From positions 806,001-870,000 of the forward strand of contig JACKQF010000003.1 in NCBI GenBank assembly GCA_024232965.1: a DNA stretch of 64,000 bases, read 5' to 3'. The notes beneath the pieces are model-generated. The model was not told the DNA's origin, searched no databases, and was given only the letters and a program-made list of their open reading frames with translations. Every line of letters starts with the position of its first letter. The stretch's first letter is position 1. A program made the position numbers and the translations under genes. This stretch comes from Verrucomicrobiaceae bacterium (lineage in GTDB: Bacteria; Verrucomicrobiota; Verrucomicrobiia; Verrucomicrobiales; Verrucomicrobiaceae). Shown piece by piece: positions 16,286 to 25,327 of the stretch.

Positions 16286-19200
16286 AAAGAATCTTCTTTG
16301 CCATCTCTGCCTTCCTTTGTGGCCAAACCGTTGCGGCGACTACGCAGCAGATCGAGTTCTTTGAATCGAAAATCCGCCCGATCCTCGCGCAGGATTGCTA
16401 CGAGTGCCACAGCGTCGTGACCAAACAGAAGGGCGGCTTGGTTCTGGATTCGCGCGCCGGCCTGCAAGCAGGTGGCGATTCAGGTGCAGTCATCAAACTG
16501 GGCGATCCTAGCGAGTCTCTGCTCATTCAATCGATCAAGCACCAGCATGAGGATCTCAAGATGCCCAAAGGGGGCGCGAAGCTAGATGACAAGATTATCG
16601 CCGACTTCGAACAGTGGATTCGTGACGGTGCTATTGATCCCCGTGACAATCCGCCGACCAAAGAAGAGGTTGCCAAAGAAACGGATTGGAAGTCAGTGCT
16701 CGAACGGCGAAAGCAGTGGTGGGCATTTCAACCCATTTCAGCCCAGCCAGCAAGCAAGACGATCGACGATTACATTGATACGGAACTCGCGAACCAAGGT
16801 ATTCCAGCGGCACCACTGGCTGACAAGCCAACTCTACGCCGTCGGCTGAGTTTCGTGCTCACCGGCCTTCCTCCGAGCGCAGACAAGTCTGTCGATGCCT
16901 TGCTTGCCAGTCCGGCCTTCGGTGAAAAATGGGCGCGCCACTTCATGGATTGGGTGCGTTATGCGGAGAGTTACGGATCAGAAGGCGATCCTGCCATCCC
17001 GTACGCCTACCAATATCGCGACTATTTGATTCGTGCTTTCAACAAGGATGTGCCGTATCCGCAACTGATCAAAGAAGCAATTGCAGGCGACTTGCTCGCA
17101 CGTCCTCGCATTGAGAATGGCCTCAACGAAAGCGCCATCGGGATTGCTCAACTGCGCATGGTGCTGCATGGGTTTTCTCCGGTCGATTCGCTGGATGAAA
17201 TGGTTACCTTTACTGACAACCAGATCGACACCGTAACAAAGGCATTTCAGGGCCTCACCGTCTCCTGCGCTCGTTGTCACAATCACAAGTTTGACGCCAT
17301 CTCCCAGGCGGATTTTTATTCGCTCTACGGGATCTTTACCAGCACGCACCCTGCGGTGATTGATGTGAATGCTCCGGGAACGGGCGATGCGATCCGTGCC
17401 GAATTGAAGCACCTGAAGGCTAAGATCAAAAGCCAACTCGTCGATGAGTGGCTCAAGACCACACCGAAGTCTGAGGCTGCCGCTGACCCCGCTGAAACAC
17501 AGGATGGTTTCGATGAACTCCAATGGACGGCTCAGGGGATCGCTAAGACCGATGCTGGGGAATTTGCCATCACTGACGCGGGACTGCGCATCTATCCAGG
17601 CGGTTATTTCTCGGATCTGATCAGTTCCAAGGACCGAGCTGTCCTGTTCACCAAGCGCTTCAAATGCCCCGAGGGCACGCTTTGGTTCCGTGTTGCAGGA
17701 AACGGTGGAGTGAAGGCCAAATACGTCGTTCAGAATTACCCGCGAACGGGCACCATCCACAAGGCCGTTGTACTGAAGGATGAGAAGGATGAAGAGTTCA
17801 AATGGCGGCCCCTCGAACTCGATTTTTGGAAAGGTGACGAGGTCTTCCTCCAAGTCACCACGGCTGCCGACATGCCTGCAGAATACGCCGACGGGCGCTC
17901 TTGGTTTGGCATCACGGATGTCCGTATCACAAAAGATCAGCCGGCGCCGGAGCCGCCAGTTCGTTCGACAGCGTCGCCTTATCAATTGATCACCCGATGG
18001 CAGAAGAATGAACTCAGCGATTCCCAGGCTGAGGCGCTGAACGAATTGGTTCGGTCCAAGAAGTTGTCTCTCCAATCCATCGCTCCACTGCTTCAACGCT
18101 ACCGAGATCTCGAAGCCAAGTTGCCCGCCCCGACTCGCGTCCCAGGAGTAATCGAGGCGGATGCGAAAGATGCTGCGCTCTTCGTGCGTGGCGATCACAA
18201 GCAACCCGCCGAGATCGTGGCGCGACGATTTCTCGATGCGATTGATCCCACCCCTTTTCAGACCAAGGGCAGTGGTCGTTTGGAGCTTGCGGAACACATG
18301 GCGGACTTGAAGAACAATCCTCTCACGGCTCGTGTCATCGTAAACCGCCTCTGGCATCATGTCTTCGGTCGCGGCATCGTTGCCACAACGGACAACTTTG
18401 GCAAACTCGGTGAACTGCCGACGCATCCCGAGTTGCTGGATTTTCTGGCCCAGCGATTCATTGATAGTGGTGGATCGGTCAAGGAGATGCTGAAACTGAT
18501 GGTCACGTCAAAGGCGTTTCAGAGAAGTTCTCAGGCCTCCGAAGCCAGCGGTCAAAAAGACCCGGAAAACAAGTTGCTGAGCCATTGGAGTATCCGCCGC
18601 TTGGAGGCTGAGGCGATTCGGGATTCCATCCTTACGCTGACTGGGAAGCTAGAGCCTCAACTCTACGGTGTGTCTGTGGGCGGAGGTGACTTGCGGCGCA
18701 GTATCTATGTGAAAGTCGTCCGCAATGCCTTGGATCCCTTCCTAACCACGTTTGACGCACCCGTGCCGTTTAGTGCCCGTGGCAAACGCGACTCCACCAA
18801 TGTCCCTGCTCAATCGCTAACGCTGCTTAACGATAGCAAGGTCATCGGTTGGTCACGCAGTTGGGCACAAAGGATCCTGGATGATGCCAAGAATCGCTCG
18901 GATGACTTCCGCATCCGCCAGATGTTCCTCGAAGCCTATGGGCGCACCGCCAGTGAAGATGAAACGATCCAGTGCGCGGCCTACCTTCAGTCCATCCAGC
19001 AGGAGACCCAGCAACAAACGCGTGAACTTGCAGCCCAAGAACAAAAGCTCAGCGACCTGAATCGCCAAATGTCCGCCATCATCGAGCCTGCACGCACGAA
19101 GCTGCAGGCGACACGCAAACTTCCAGCCGCGCCAGTGAATACTCCCGAGCCGCTCGCTGAGTGGACCTTTGACAAGGATTCGAGCGATAGTAAAGGGCAC

Positions 19201-19965
19201 CTAGACTTGGAGCTCGTCGGCTCGGCGCGCATTGAAAATGGAGCGCTCATTGTGGATGGCAAATCAATGGCGAAGTCGGGCTCATTGCCAAAGCCACTCA
19301 AAGCCAAGACGCTCGAAGCCTGGGTGATGCTGGACAACCTCACCCAGCGCGGTGGCGGTGTCATGACGGTGCAGGGCAAGGACGGAGTGCTCTTTGATTC
19401 CATTGTCTTTGCCGAAAAAGCTGCTGCGCACTGGGTCGCTGGCAGCAACTTTTTCGAGCGTAGTGAACTGTTCGAAGGGGTCGCTGAAACAGAGGCTGTT
19501 GCACGCCCCGTACACGTCGCGGTAGTTTATCAAGCTGATGGCACCATCAGCGGCTATCGGGATGGCAAGCCGTATGGTCGGACCTATCGCAAGGCCGCAG
19601 GCGCGACCTTTGAGGCGGATGCCAGCCAAGTGTTATTTGGTTGTCGGCATGGCACACCTGTTGGCAACAAAGGCTTGGCTGGACGCATCTTTCGCGCCCG
19701 GCTTTACGATCACGCATTGACCGCAGAAGAGATTGCACTGACTGCGCAGATCGAATCCAGCAGTGTCACCGAGACCGATATCCTGGCCACGCTCAGCAGT
19801 GAGCAGCGCTCTCAACTCACAGCGCTGCGAGCCCAACGAGATCAACTTGCCAAGTCCCTCGAATCGGTTCTGACCACGGCCAGCAGCGATAGTCTCGAAC
19901 TCCAGGCCTGGAGTAGCCTCGCGCAATCGCTGATAAACCTGAAAGAGTTCATTTACCTCCAATGA
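16282..19965 (+). CDS. Planctomycete-type cytochrome c / DUF1549 / DUF1553 (PSD1) protein with LamG domain
   Basis: This 1227-residue exported protein has a signal peptide (about 1-19), a PSCyt1 domain with the haem-binding CYECH at 39-43, a DUF1549 (PSCyt2) domain ending with a second CARCHNHKF near 329, a middle beta-rich region, and a DUF1553 (PSD1) domain with VNRLWHHVFGRGIV and DNFGKLGELPTHPELLDFLA. A concanavalin-like LamG domain (about 955-1150) is inserted before a helical tail. Such proteins abound in PVC bacteria and are paired with DUF1501 proteins, probably in polysaccharide degradation, though biochemistry is thin. It starts at ATG 16282, overlapping the IclR stop. Here two short genes separate it from its DUF1501 partner. 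Confidence 0.92.
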   Translation: MKRIFFAISAFLCGQTVAATTQQIEFFESKIRPILAQDCYECHSVVTKQKGGLVLDSRAGLQAGGDSGAVIKLGDPSESLLIQSIKHQHEDLKMPKGGAKLDDKIIADFEQWIRDGAIDPRDNPPTKEEVAKETDWKSVLERRKQWWAFQPISAQPASKTIDDYIDTELANQGIPAAPLADKPTLRRRLSFVLTGLPPSADKSVDALLASPAFGEKWARHFMDWVRYAESYGSEGDPAIPYAYQYRDYLIRAFNKDVPYPQLIKEAIAGDLLARPRIENGLNESAIGIAQLRMVLHGFSPVDSLDEMVTFTDNQIDTVTKAFQGLTVSCARCHNHKFDAISQADFYSLYGIFTSTHPAVIDVNAPGTGDAIRAELKHLKAKIKSQLVDEWLKTTPKSEAAADPAETQDGFDELQWTAQGIAKTDAGEFAITDAGLRIYPGGYFSDLISSKDRAVLFTKRFKCPEGTLWFRVAGNGGVKAKYVVQNYPRTGTIHKAVVLKDEKDEEFKWRPLELDFWKGDEVFLQVTTAADMPAEYADGRSWFGITDVRITKDQPAPEPPVRSTASPYQLITRWQKNELSDSQAEALNELVRSKKLSLQSIAPLLQRYRDLEAKLPAPTRVPGVIEADAKDAALFVRGDHKQPAEIVARRFLDAIDPTPFQTKGSGRLELAEHMADLKNNPLTARVIVNRLWHHVFGRGIVATTDNFGKLGELPTHPELLDFLAQRFIDSGGSVKEMLKLMVTSKAFQRSSQASEASGQKDPENKLLSHWSIRRLEAEAIRDSILTLTGKLEPQLYGVSVGGGDLRRSIYVKVVRNALDPFLTTFDAPVPFSARGKRDSTNVPAQSLTLLNDSKVIGWSRSWAQRILDDAKNRSDDFRIRQMFLEAYGRTASEDETIQCAAYLQSIQQETQQQTRELAAQEQKLSDLNRQMSAIIEPARTKLQATRKLPAAPVNTPEPLAEWTFDKDSSDSKGHLDLELVGSARIENGALIVDGKSMAKSGSLPKPLKAKTLEAWVMLDNLTQRGGGVMTVQGKDGVLFDSIVFAEKAAAHWVAGSNFFERSELFEGVAETEAVARPVHVAVVYQADGTISGYRDGKPYGRTYRKAAGATFEADASQVLFGCRHGTPVGNKGLAGRIFRARLYDHALTAEEIALTAQIESSSVTETDILATLSSEQRSQLTALRAQRDQLAKSLESVLTTASSDSLELQAWSSLAQSLINLKEFIYLQ

Positions 19966-20010
19966 AACTTCCCCTTTCCTGGGCAGCCAACTTCGGCCAT
20001 CTTCAGTCCG

Positions 20011-20211
20011 ATGCAGCGCAGCCGATCTCAAATCCAGCGAGTGATCACCACGTTTGTTTCCCACGACGACCGGGAAGCCAACGAGCGATCCGAATGGCGT
20101 GCAATGACACCTTTGCAGCGATTGCAGGCCGTGGAGACCATGCGCCAGCTCAATCACCCGAAGTATGATCCCGCTGCCGACCGACTTCAGCGATTTTATA
20201 CGGTTGCTTAA
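20011..20211 (+). CDS. Small antitoxin-like protein paired with a nucleotidyltransferase
   Basis: This 66-residue basic protein (motifs VITTFVSHDDREA, MTPLQRLQAVETMRQLN, near-C-terminal RLQRFY) resembles the short proteins usually found directly before MNT/AbiEii-like nucleotidyltransferase genes. The overlap of 47 bases with the next gene supports a two-gene unit. A competing reading from 19962 in another frame lacks such motifs. I infer a toxin-antitoxin-type module; which protein would be toxin or antitoxin is not shown by the sequence. The unit splits the PSD1 and DUF1501 genes. Confidence 0.6.
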   Translation: MQRSRSQIQRVITTFVSHDDREANERSEWRAMTPLQRLQAVETMRQLNHPKYDPAADRLQRFYTVA

Positions 20212-20617
20212 TCGCCACCGGGTCCGCTATGTCGTGGTCGGAGGTTATGCGGTGGCTTACCACGGTTATGCGCGCTACACGGGTGATATCGACTTCTTTG
20301 TTGAAAACTCCCCGCGCAATGCACTAGCCCTTCAACGCGTTTTCAAAGACTTCGGTTTCGACAATCCTCCACCCGAGGTGTCATTGTTTCAGGAGGAGAA
20401 ACGCATCGTCCGCATTGGCTTTCCCCCAATGCGTGTGGAGGTCACCAACCATATTGACGGCGTAACCTTCTCTGAATGCCACGAGAATCGCATCAACGCT
20501 CGCGTCGCCGGAGTGAGGGTGCCCTTTATCGATCTCGAACACCTCCGCAAAAACAAACTCGCCGCTGGGCGACCGGAGGATCTCCGCATACTATTTGGCA
20601 AGCCTCCATCAGAATGA
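20165..20617 (+). CDS. Nucleotidyltransferase (MNT/AbiEii-like) of toxin-antitoxin type
   Basis: The 150-residue protein is a minimal nucleotidyltransferase. It shows the family opening DFSDFIRLLNRHRVRYVVVGG, then GGYAVAYHGYARYTGDIDFFV, which contains the GG and the DxD metal-binding pair (GDIDFF). RVPFIDLEHLRKNKLAAGRPEDL near the C-terminus is typical of this group. AbiEii-type enzymes transfer nucleotides to RNA or protein targets and act with a small partner gene; the preceding 66-residue gene overlaps by 47 bases. Function as a toxin is inference from family and context. Confidence 0.8.
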   Translation: MIPLPTDFSDFIRLLNRHRVRYVVVGGYAVAYHGYARYTGDIDFFVENSPRNALALQRVFKDFGFDNPPPEVSLFQEEKRIVRIGFPPMRVEVTNHIDGVTFSECHENRINARVAGVRVPFIDLEHLRKNKLAAGRPEDLRILFGKPPSE

Positions 20618-20655
20618 GCAGGGGGCCCTGAGCCTCTTCGAACCAGCATCGCACC

Positions 20656-22071
20656 ATGAACCATCACACTCGCCGTCATTTTCTCTCCACTGCATCTACA
20701 GGCTTTGGCATGGCCGCCCTAGCGGGCCTCATGCAGGAGGACGCCCTCGCATCCGATCCACTGATGCATCGCGCTCGGCGCATCGCTCCGAAGGCGCGCT
20801 CTGTCATTTTCCTCTACATGAGCGGCGGTGTATCGCATGTCGATTCGTTTGATCACAAGCCGATGCTGAAGCGGTTTGAGGGCAAGCCAATGCCGGGGGC
20901 GGTGCGGAAGACACAGTTCAACAACAATGGCACGGTCCAGCCATCGCATTGGGATTTTAAACCCTATGGGCAGTCTGGCATTGAGGTCAGTGATCTCTTT
21001 CCACAAGTCGGCGGGGTGGTGGATGAGCTTTGCATGATCCGCAGCATGACGGCAAAATTTAGCGAGCATGCGCAGGGAAATTTTTTCATGCACACAGGCT
21101 TTCCCTTCCTTGGCTATCCGAGCGCGGGTGCTTGGACGAGCTACGGGCTCGGTACCGAGTCTCGAGACCTACCGGGCTACGTGGTTTTGCAGAGCGGTGG
21201 CGCGGCGACTCCGCACGGTGGGGTGGGCTTGTTCAGCAATGGTTTTTTGCCCGCGCAGCATCAGGCTAGCATCGTGAAAGCAGATGATGCCGAGGCGATT
21301 GTGAATATTCGACCAGGAGAATCGCCATCGATTCAGCGCAAGCGATTGGATTTCATCGGCGCGATGGATCGCCGATTCATCAAGGCCACGCAGAATGATA
21401 TGCATGTCGAGGCAGCGATTCGAAATTACGAGATGGCCTGGCGTATGCAATCAGCCGTGCCGGAACTTTGCGATATTGAAGGCGAGACGGAGGCAACTAA
21501 AAAGCTTTACGGTCTCGACGACTCCGAACCCAAAAAGGCAGCCTATGCGCGGCAGTGCTTGCTGGCGCGTCGATTGGTTGAACGCGGGGTGCGGTTCATC
21601 GAACTCAGCACGCTGGCCTACAACCTAGGTGGTGGGAACGGGGCCAATCCTTGGGATCATCACAGCGCGCTCAATGAAGGTCATGGCAAGATGGCTAACC
21701 AGATCGATCAACCGATTGCAGCGCTCATCAAAGACCTGCGCTCACGCGGGTTGCTTGATAGCACGCTGATTGTTTGGGCGGGCGAGTTTGGTCGGACACC
21801 ATTCGCGCAAGGCTCCAATGGGCGGGACCATAACCCCTACGGATTTACTGTCTGGATGGCGGGCGGCGGCGTCAAAGGTGGGCATGTGTATGGGGCTACC
21901 GACGAATTCGGCTACACAGCTCTGGAAAACCCCACCAGCGTTTATGACATGTGGGCGACTGTTTTGTACCTGATGGGCATCGACCACGAACAGTTGACCT
22001 ATCGATTCAGTGGTCGCGATTTGCGGCTCACGGATGTGCACGGAAATGTCCTGCGCGACATCATAGCATGA
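20656..22071 (+). CDS. DUF1501 (sulfatase-like) Tat-exported protein
   Basis: The 471-residue product starts with a twin-arginine signal (TRRHFLSTASTGFGMAAL) and is a DUF1501 protein, an alkaline-phosphatase-fold family close to sulfatases and very common in PVC bacteria. Typical stretches are IFLYMSGGVSHVDSFDHKP, GGGNGANPWDHHSALNEGH and WAGEFGRTPFAQGSNGRDHNP, which hold the metal ligands of the fold. DUF1501 genes usually directly follow a DUF1553 gene; here the toxin-antitoxin-like pair intervenes. The 3' end overlaps the convergent DUF3147 gene by 11 bases. Confidence 0.93.
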   Translation: MNHHTRRHFLSTASTGFGMAALAGLMQEDALASDPLMHRARRIAPKARSVIFLYMSGGVSHVDSFDHKPMLKRFEGKPMPGAVRKTQFNNNGTVQPSHWDFKPYGQSGIEVSDLFPQVGGVVDELCMIRSMTAKFSEHAQGNFFMHTGFPFLGYPSAGAWTSYGLGTESRDLPGYVVLQSGGAATPHGGVGLFSNGFLPAQHQASIVKADDAEAIVNIRPGESPSIQRKRLDFIGAMDRRFIKATQNDMHVEAAIRNYEMAWRMQSAVPELCDIEGETEATKKLYGLDDSEPKKAAYARQCLLARRLVERGVRFIELSTLAYNLGGGNGANPWDHHSALNEGHGKMANQIDQPIAALIKDLRSRGLLDSTLIVWAGEFGRTPFAQGSNGRDHNPYGFTVWMAGGGVKGGHVYGATDEFGYTALENPTSVYDMWATVLYLMGIDHEQLTYRFSGRDLRLTDVHGNVLRDIIA

Positions 22072-22420
22072 GTCCGAAGCGGGCGGAGACAAAGCGCAGC
22101 ACGGCAAATAGGGCGACCGTCATCGCGGCGCTGCCGCCCAGCGCACCATAGAATCCGAACTGGCGTTGCATCCAGGGGAAGAGCAAAAACATCGGCAGAG
22201 TCGGGAGGACGTACCAGAAGATGTAATACATGTGGTCCGCAGTCTTTTGGTCTCGCTGCTCTGGGGCGCTCTCATGGTAAACCCAAAACAAGGTGATGAT
22301 GCTGACAAAGGGCAGACTGGCCAACAGGGCCCCCATGCGGTCGCTGCGCTTGACCACTTCAGAGACCAAAACGATGACGGCGGCGCTGAGTAGGTATTTA
22401 ATGATGAGTTTCGTGGTCAT
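22061..22420 (-). CDS. DUF3147-like small membrane protein
   Basis: The 119-residue protein has four predicted transmembrane helices and the DUF3147 pattern: an N-terminal LLSAAVIVLVSEVVKRSDRMGALLASLP, FWYVLPTLPMFLLFPW in the middle, and a last small-residue-rich helix. No function is known for this family. It is convergent to the DUF1501 gene and overlaps its end by 11 bases. Length agrees with the family (110-125). Confidence 0.8.
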   Translation of the reverse strand: MTTKLIIKYLLSAAVIVLVSEVVKRSDRMGALLASLPFVSIITLFWVYHESAPEQRDQKTADHMYYIFWYVLPTLPMFLLFPWMQRQFGFYGALGGSAAMTVALFAVLRFVSARFGLML

Positions 22421-22523
22421 GGTGCGAAGTTTAACTCATGCTTCTGGTGCCTGCCAATCTTTCATGCATGGCGGGTTTTAGTGCCGAACGGAAGTGGGTG
22501 GCGATTCATGGTAGTGCCTTGTG

Positions 22524-22572
22524 CAAAAAGAAGCGGCTGGAACCCTTGAAACTAGGGGGATCCAGCCGCTTT
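22524..22572 (-). terminator. Rho-independent terminator after the Ala-rich lipoprotein gene
   Basis: An 11-bp stem (AAGCGGCTGGA with its exact inverse complement TCCAGCCGCTT) encloses a roughly 19-nt loop and is followed on the minus strand by CTTTTT. It lies 17 bases downstream of the lipoprotein stop codon. Confidence 0.85.
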
Positions 22573-22588
22573 GAGCAATTGGTGGGGA

Positions 22589-22864
22589 CTACCGTTGGGC
22601 TGCGGCAGACGCTGCTGCTGCGGCTTGCCCTTGTGGGGTGGCCGCTGCTGCGGCTTTCAAGTCGCCGGCTGCTGCTGCCTTGGCGGCCTTTTCCATTGCG
22701 TCTGCACCGGAGGCTTTTTTGGCTAGGCCTGTCAGGCCTTCCTTTTTCCCAGCGGCGGTTGCGGCGTCAGGCTTTGTGGAGCAGCTAGAGCAGGCGTCCT
22801 TCTTTGCGCTGGAGCAGGATGCTAGGGCGGCGATGGCGGTTAACAAGAGCAGGTTCTTGAGCAT
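22589..22864 (-). CDS. Small Ala/Lys-rich lipoprotein
   Basis: The 91-residue product has a lipoprotein signal peptide with lipobox LASC, so Cys17 would be lipidated. The mature part holds a CSSCS cysteine cluster, then a low-complexity Ala/Lys/Gly region ending in Gln/Ala repeats. No family is recognised. A strong terminator follows the gene, which supports it as a real single-gene transcript. An envelope structural role is possible, but nothing in the sequence shows it. Confidence 0.7.
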   Translation of the reverse strand: MLKNLLLLTAIAALASCSSAKKDACSSCSTKPDAATAAGKKEGLTGLAKKASGADAMEKAAKAAAAGDLKAAAAATPQGQAAAAASAAAQR

Positions 22865-23019
22865 TTGGATTTTGGTATTCTTTGGTGGTAGGTTGAACGA
22901 ATCCCGGACATTGATTTGCGGGAGTTAGGGGTTTGAAAGCGTGGATTGTATTTCGTTGAACTCTTCTGAAGTTTTTCCTCCGGCCTTTCGCTCGGCTCAT
23001 TCTGGCGTTACAGTCGACG

Positions 23020-23445
23020 ATGAACCTAGAAATCATCGAAGCTGTTGAGGAGCTGACCGTGCGGCGCTGTGCGCCTGTTATGCGTGAGTTGAGGCCGCAA
23101 TATGACGAGGAGGCGTTGGTGCAACGTGTGCTGATGCAGTTGACACAAGGTTTCAGATTGGTCGGGGCCGTGGCTGTTGGGGAGATTCGAGCAGTTGCAG
23201 GATTTCGAATTTTGGAAAATCTGGCCTGGGGGCGGTTCCTCTATGTGGATGACTTGGTTAGTTGCGAAGCAGATCGTGGTGCCGGACACGGAAGTGCGCT
23301 GATTGATTGGTTGGTGGCAGAAGCCAGGCGTCTGGGCTGTGACCAATTTCACCTGGACTCAGGAGTACAGCGCTTCGGGGCACATCGGTTTTATCTGCAC
23401 AAGGGGATGGACATCAATTGCCATCACTTTGCGATGACGCTCTAA
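23020..23445 (+). CDS. GNAT-family N-acetyltransferase
   Basis: The 141-residue protein has the GNAT fold pattern: motif D/A strands VAGFRILENLAWGRFLYVDDLV, the acetyl-CoA pyrophosphate loop DRGAGHGSALIDWL (R/Q-x-x-G-x-G/A type), and the late CDQFHLDSGVQRFGAHRFYLHKGM, which matches motif B with its conserved Tyr. Length is normal for the family. Substrate is unknown. It is convergent with the PPK2 gene, which ends 7 bases downstream. Confidence 0.88.
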   Translation: MNLEIIEAVEELTVRRCAPVMRELRPQYDEEALVQRVLMQLTQGFRLVGAVAVGEIRAVAGFRILENLAWGRFLYVDDLVSCEADRGAGHGSALIDWLVAEARRLGCDQFHLDSGVQRFGAHRFYLHKGMDINCHHFAMTL

Positions 23446-23452
23446 CAGAGAT

Positions 23453-24343
23453 CTATTTGGCTTCGTTCAGGAGTTGCTTTCGACAGTCGGCAAGGGTCGC
23501 TTTTTGATCGGCGGGTAGCTCAGGCCAGGCGAGCTTGAGCTTCTTGAGCTCTGCGAGGATCGCGGCGCTGACAATGAGGCGCATGTTTTTTTTGTCGTCG
23601 GCGGGGACGACGTACCAAGGGCATTCCTCAGTGGCGGTGGCTTTGATGGCGTCTTCGTAGGCGGCCATGTAGTCGTCCCAGAAAGCGCGCTCTTTGACGT
23701 CGCCTTCGTTGAATTTCCAGTTCTTTGCTGGGGTGTCGATGCGGGCGATGAAGCGGTCCTTCTGCTCTTCTTTGGAGACGTTGAGGAAAAACTTCAGGAT
23801 GTGGATGCCGTTGCAGTCGCAATACGACTCGAAATTGCGGATGTCCTCTAGCCGCCGTTCGAAGAGTTTCTTGATGTTGGTTGTGGCGGATTCAGGCAGT
23901 CGCTGGTACTTGGTCACGATCTCTGGATGGACTTTGCAAACGAGGACTTCCTCATAGTAGCTGCGATTGAAGATGCCGATATGGCCGCGTGGCGGAAGCT
24001 TCTTGGTGGTTCGCCAGAGGTAGTCGTGGTCGAGTTCTTCTTCGCTTGGGCGCTTAAATGAGTGTACTTCAACTCCTTGAGGATTGATGCCACTCATGAC
24101 GTGTTTGATCGTGCTATCCTTGCCTGCGGCGTCCATGGCCTGGAAGACCAGCAGGAGGCCGTGTCGATCCTGGGCGTACATCTGCTGCTGGAGTTCGTCG
24201 ATTTCCTCCTGGTACTCGCGAATCAGGGAGTCATAGTGTTTATCGTCGTCATAGACGTCCTTCACCTTGGTTTTTGCCTTTGCAATTTTGAAGGGGCTTC
24301 CATCTGGGACGCGGAAAGGTTCGATGTCGAGCTTGATGTTCAT
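23453..24343 (-). CDS. ppk2: Polyphosphate kinase 2 (PPK2) family, nucleotide phosphotransferase
   Basis: The 296-residue cytoplasmic enzyme contains the PPK2 Walker A (FQAMDAAGKDSTI), the following SGINPQGVEVHSFKRPS, lid-side RGHIGIFNRSYYEEVL and late RDxF-type motifs. PPK2 enzymes transfer phosphate between polyphosphate and nucleotides. The NPQG-V and RGxIGIFNRSxYE pattern fits the polyphosphate:AMP/ADP phosphotransferase subgroup (TIGR03709-like), but donor/acceptor preference needs assay. It stands alone on the minus strand, facing away from the ECF sigma gene. Confidence 0.92.
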   Translation of the reverse strand: MNIKLDIEPFRVPDGSPFKIAKAKTKVKDVYDDDKHYDSLIREYQEEIDELQQQMYAQDRHGLLLVFQAMDAAGKDSTIKHVMSGINPQGVEVHSFKRPSEEELDHDYLWRTTKKLPPRGHIGIFNRSYYEEVLVCKVHPEIVTKYQRLPESATTNIKKLFERRLEDIRNFESYCDCNGIHILKFFLNVSKEEQKDRFIARIDTPAKNWKFNEGDVKERAFWDDYMAAYEDAIKATATEECPWYVVPADDKKNMRLIVSAAILAELKKLKLAWPELPADQKATLADCRKQLLNEAK

Positions 24344-24520
24344 GTCATGAAATGACTAATCGGGGTCGACGCAAAACGCAAGAGGGGGTAGGACCCGGCG
24401 CTGCTGGGATTCTTGATGGAATCGTTCCCATTCGGGATGGTGCGTTGTTTTGGCGGGATTTTCTTTGCATGCGTGGGGTCGAGGCGGTAGGGCCATGGTG
24501 GATATTTTTGATTAGTAGCG

Positions 24521-25282
24521 ATGGATTTGGAAATTGAGGGCGATCAGGGATCAAAGACGGGAGGGGTGGCGTCAGCTTTCCCGCGCACTCGATGGACCCT
24601 GGTGCTGGCGGCGGGTGCTGGTGAAGAGGTGGATCGTGAGGCGGCGTTGGGGGAGTTGTGTCGGCAGTATTGGTATCCGCTCTATGCCTATGCGCGGCGG
24701 CGAGGGCTGTCTGCTGAAGATGCGCAAGACGCCACGCAGTCCTTCTTTGAGCATCTGCTTTCTGCCCAAGTGTTTGAGCGGGTCGGAGGCAAGGAGTTGG
24801 GTCGGTTGCGATCCTACTTGTTGACCTCGATGCAACGCTGGCTGATGAAGGAGCATCGCAAGATGTCTGCCTTGAAGCGCGGCGGTGGGGTGGGAGACAT
24901 TTGCCTGAATGAGGAGGAAGGCGAGCAGCGCTACTTGCGAGAAATGACACACGAAGAGACGCCAGAGGCCTTGTTTGAGAGGCGTTGGGCGCTCGACATC
25001 ATCGAGCAGGCATTGACGATGCTGAAGGCGGATTATGAGCGCAGTGGCAAGGGCGCGCTGCATGCCGCCCTTTGCCCATGGCTGACGCGGACGACGGACC
25101 AGGGCGAGCTGTCCCGTCTTGCCGAGAGTCTGGGGCTGACGCCAGGCCATGTGCGGGTGCAATTGCATCGGCTGAAGAAGCACTTCCGTGCGGTGCTGTG
25201 GGATCTCGTGGCGGCGACGGTGGCCACGGAGGATGAGGTGGCGGAAGAAATGCGGCACCTGCAGGCGGTGCTGACGCGATGA
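24521..25282 (+). CDS. ECF-type sigma factor linked to a Ser/Thr kinase
   Basis: The 253-residue protein has an N-terminal sigma region 2 (LCRQYWYPLYAYARRRGLSAEDAQDATQ split at WYPL; FFEHLL) and a C-terminal region 4 HTH (LSRLAESLGLTPGHVRVQLHRLKK). The FPRTRWTLVLAAGAGE opening and the adjoining kinase match the group of PVC ECF sigma factors encoded beside Ser/Thr kinases. No anti-sigma factor gene lies nearby, so phosphorylation by the kinase downstream is the likely control; that link is inferred from family examples. The start at 24521 has no clear Shine-Dalgarno sequence. Confidence 0.9.
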   Translation: MDLEIEGDQGSKTGGVASAFPRTRWTLVLAAGAGEEVDREAALGELCRQYWYPLYAYARRRGLSAEDAQDATQSFFEHLLSAQVFERVGGKELGRLRSYLLTSMQRWLMKEHRKMSALKRGGGVGDICLNEEEGEQRYLREMTHEETPEALFERRWALDIIEQALTMLKADYERSGKGALHAALCPWLTRTTDQGELSRLAESLGLTPGHVRVQLHRLKKHFRAVLWDLVAATVATEDEVAEEMRHLQAVLTR

Positions 25283-25285
25283 GGT

Positions 25286-25312
25286 TGTAACGACCTGCCG
25301 TCTGTCGGGTGA
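25286..25312 (+). promoter_or_regulatory. Candidate ECF promoter upstream of the kinase gene
   Basis: TGTAACG (25286-25292) and GGGTGA (25307-25312) are separated by 14 bases, and the ATG lies 15 bases further on. The same words with the same two spacings occur before the FG-GAP gene at 29037-29063. TGTAAC is a usual type of ECF -35 element, so this is a candidate target of the sigma factor encoded just upstream. Confidence 0.55.
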
Positions 25313-25327
25313 ACAGTGTGAGTAGTG

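Noticed and set aside
16978..18426. A 482-codon open frame on the minus strand
   Set aside because: It is antisense to the PSD1 gene, which carries CXXCH and DUF1553 motifs in the sense frame.
19962..20168. Alternative 68-codon frame between the PSD1 and nucleotidyltransferase genes
   Set aside because: It overlaps the 66-residue frame at 20011, which has the partner-like motifs; this one has none.
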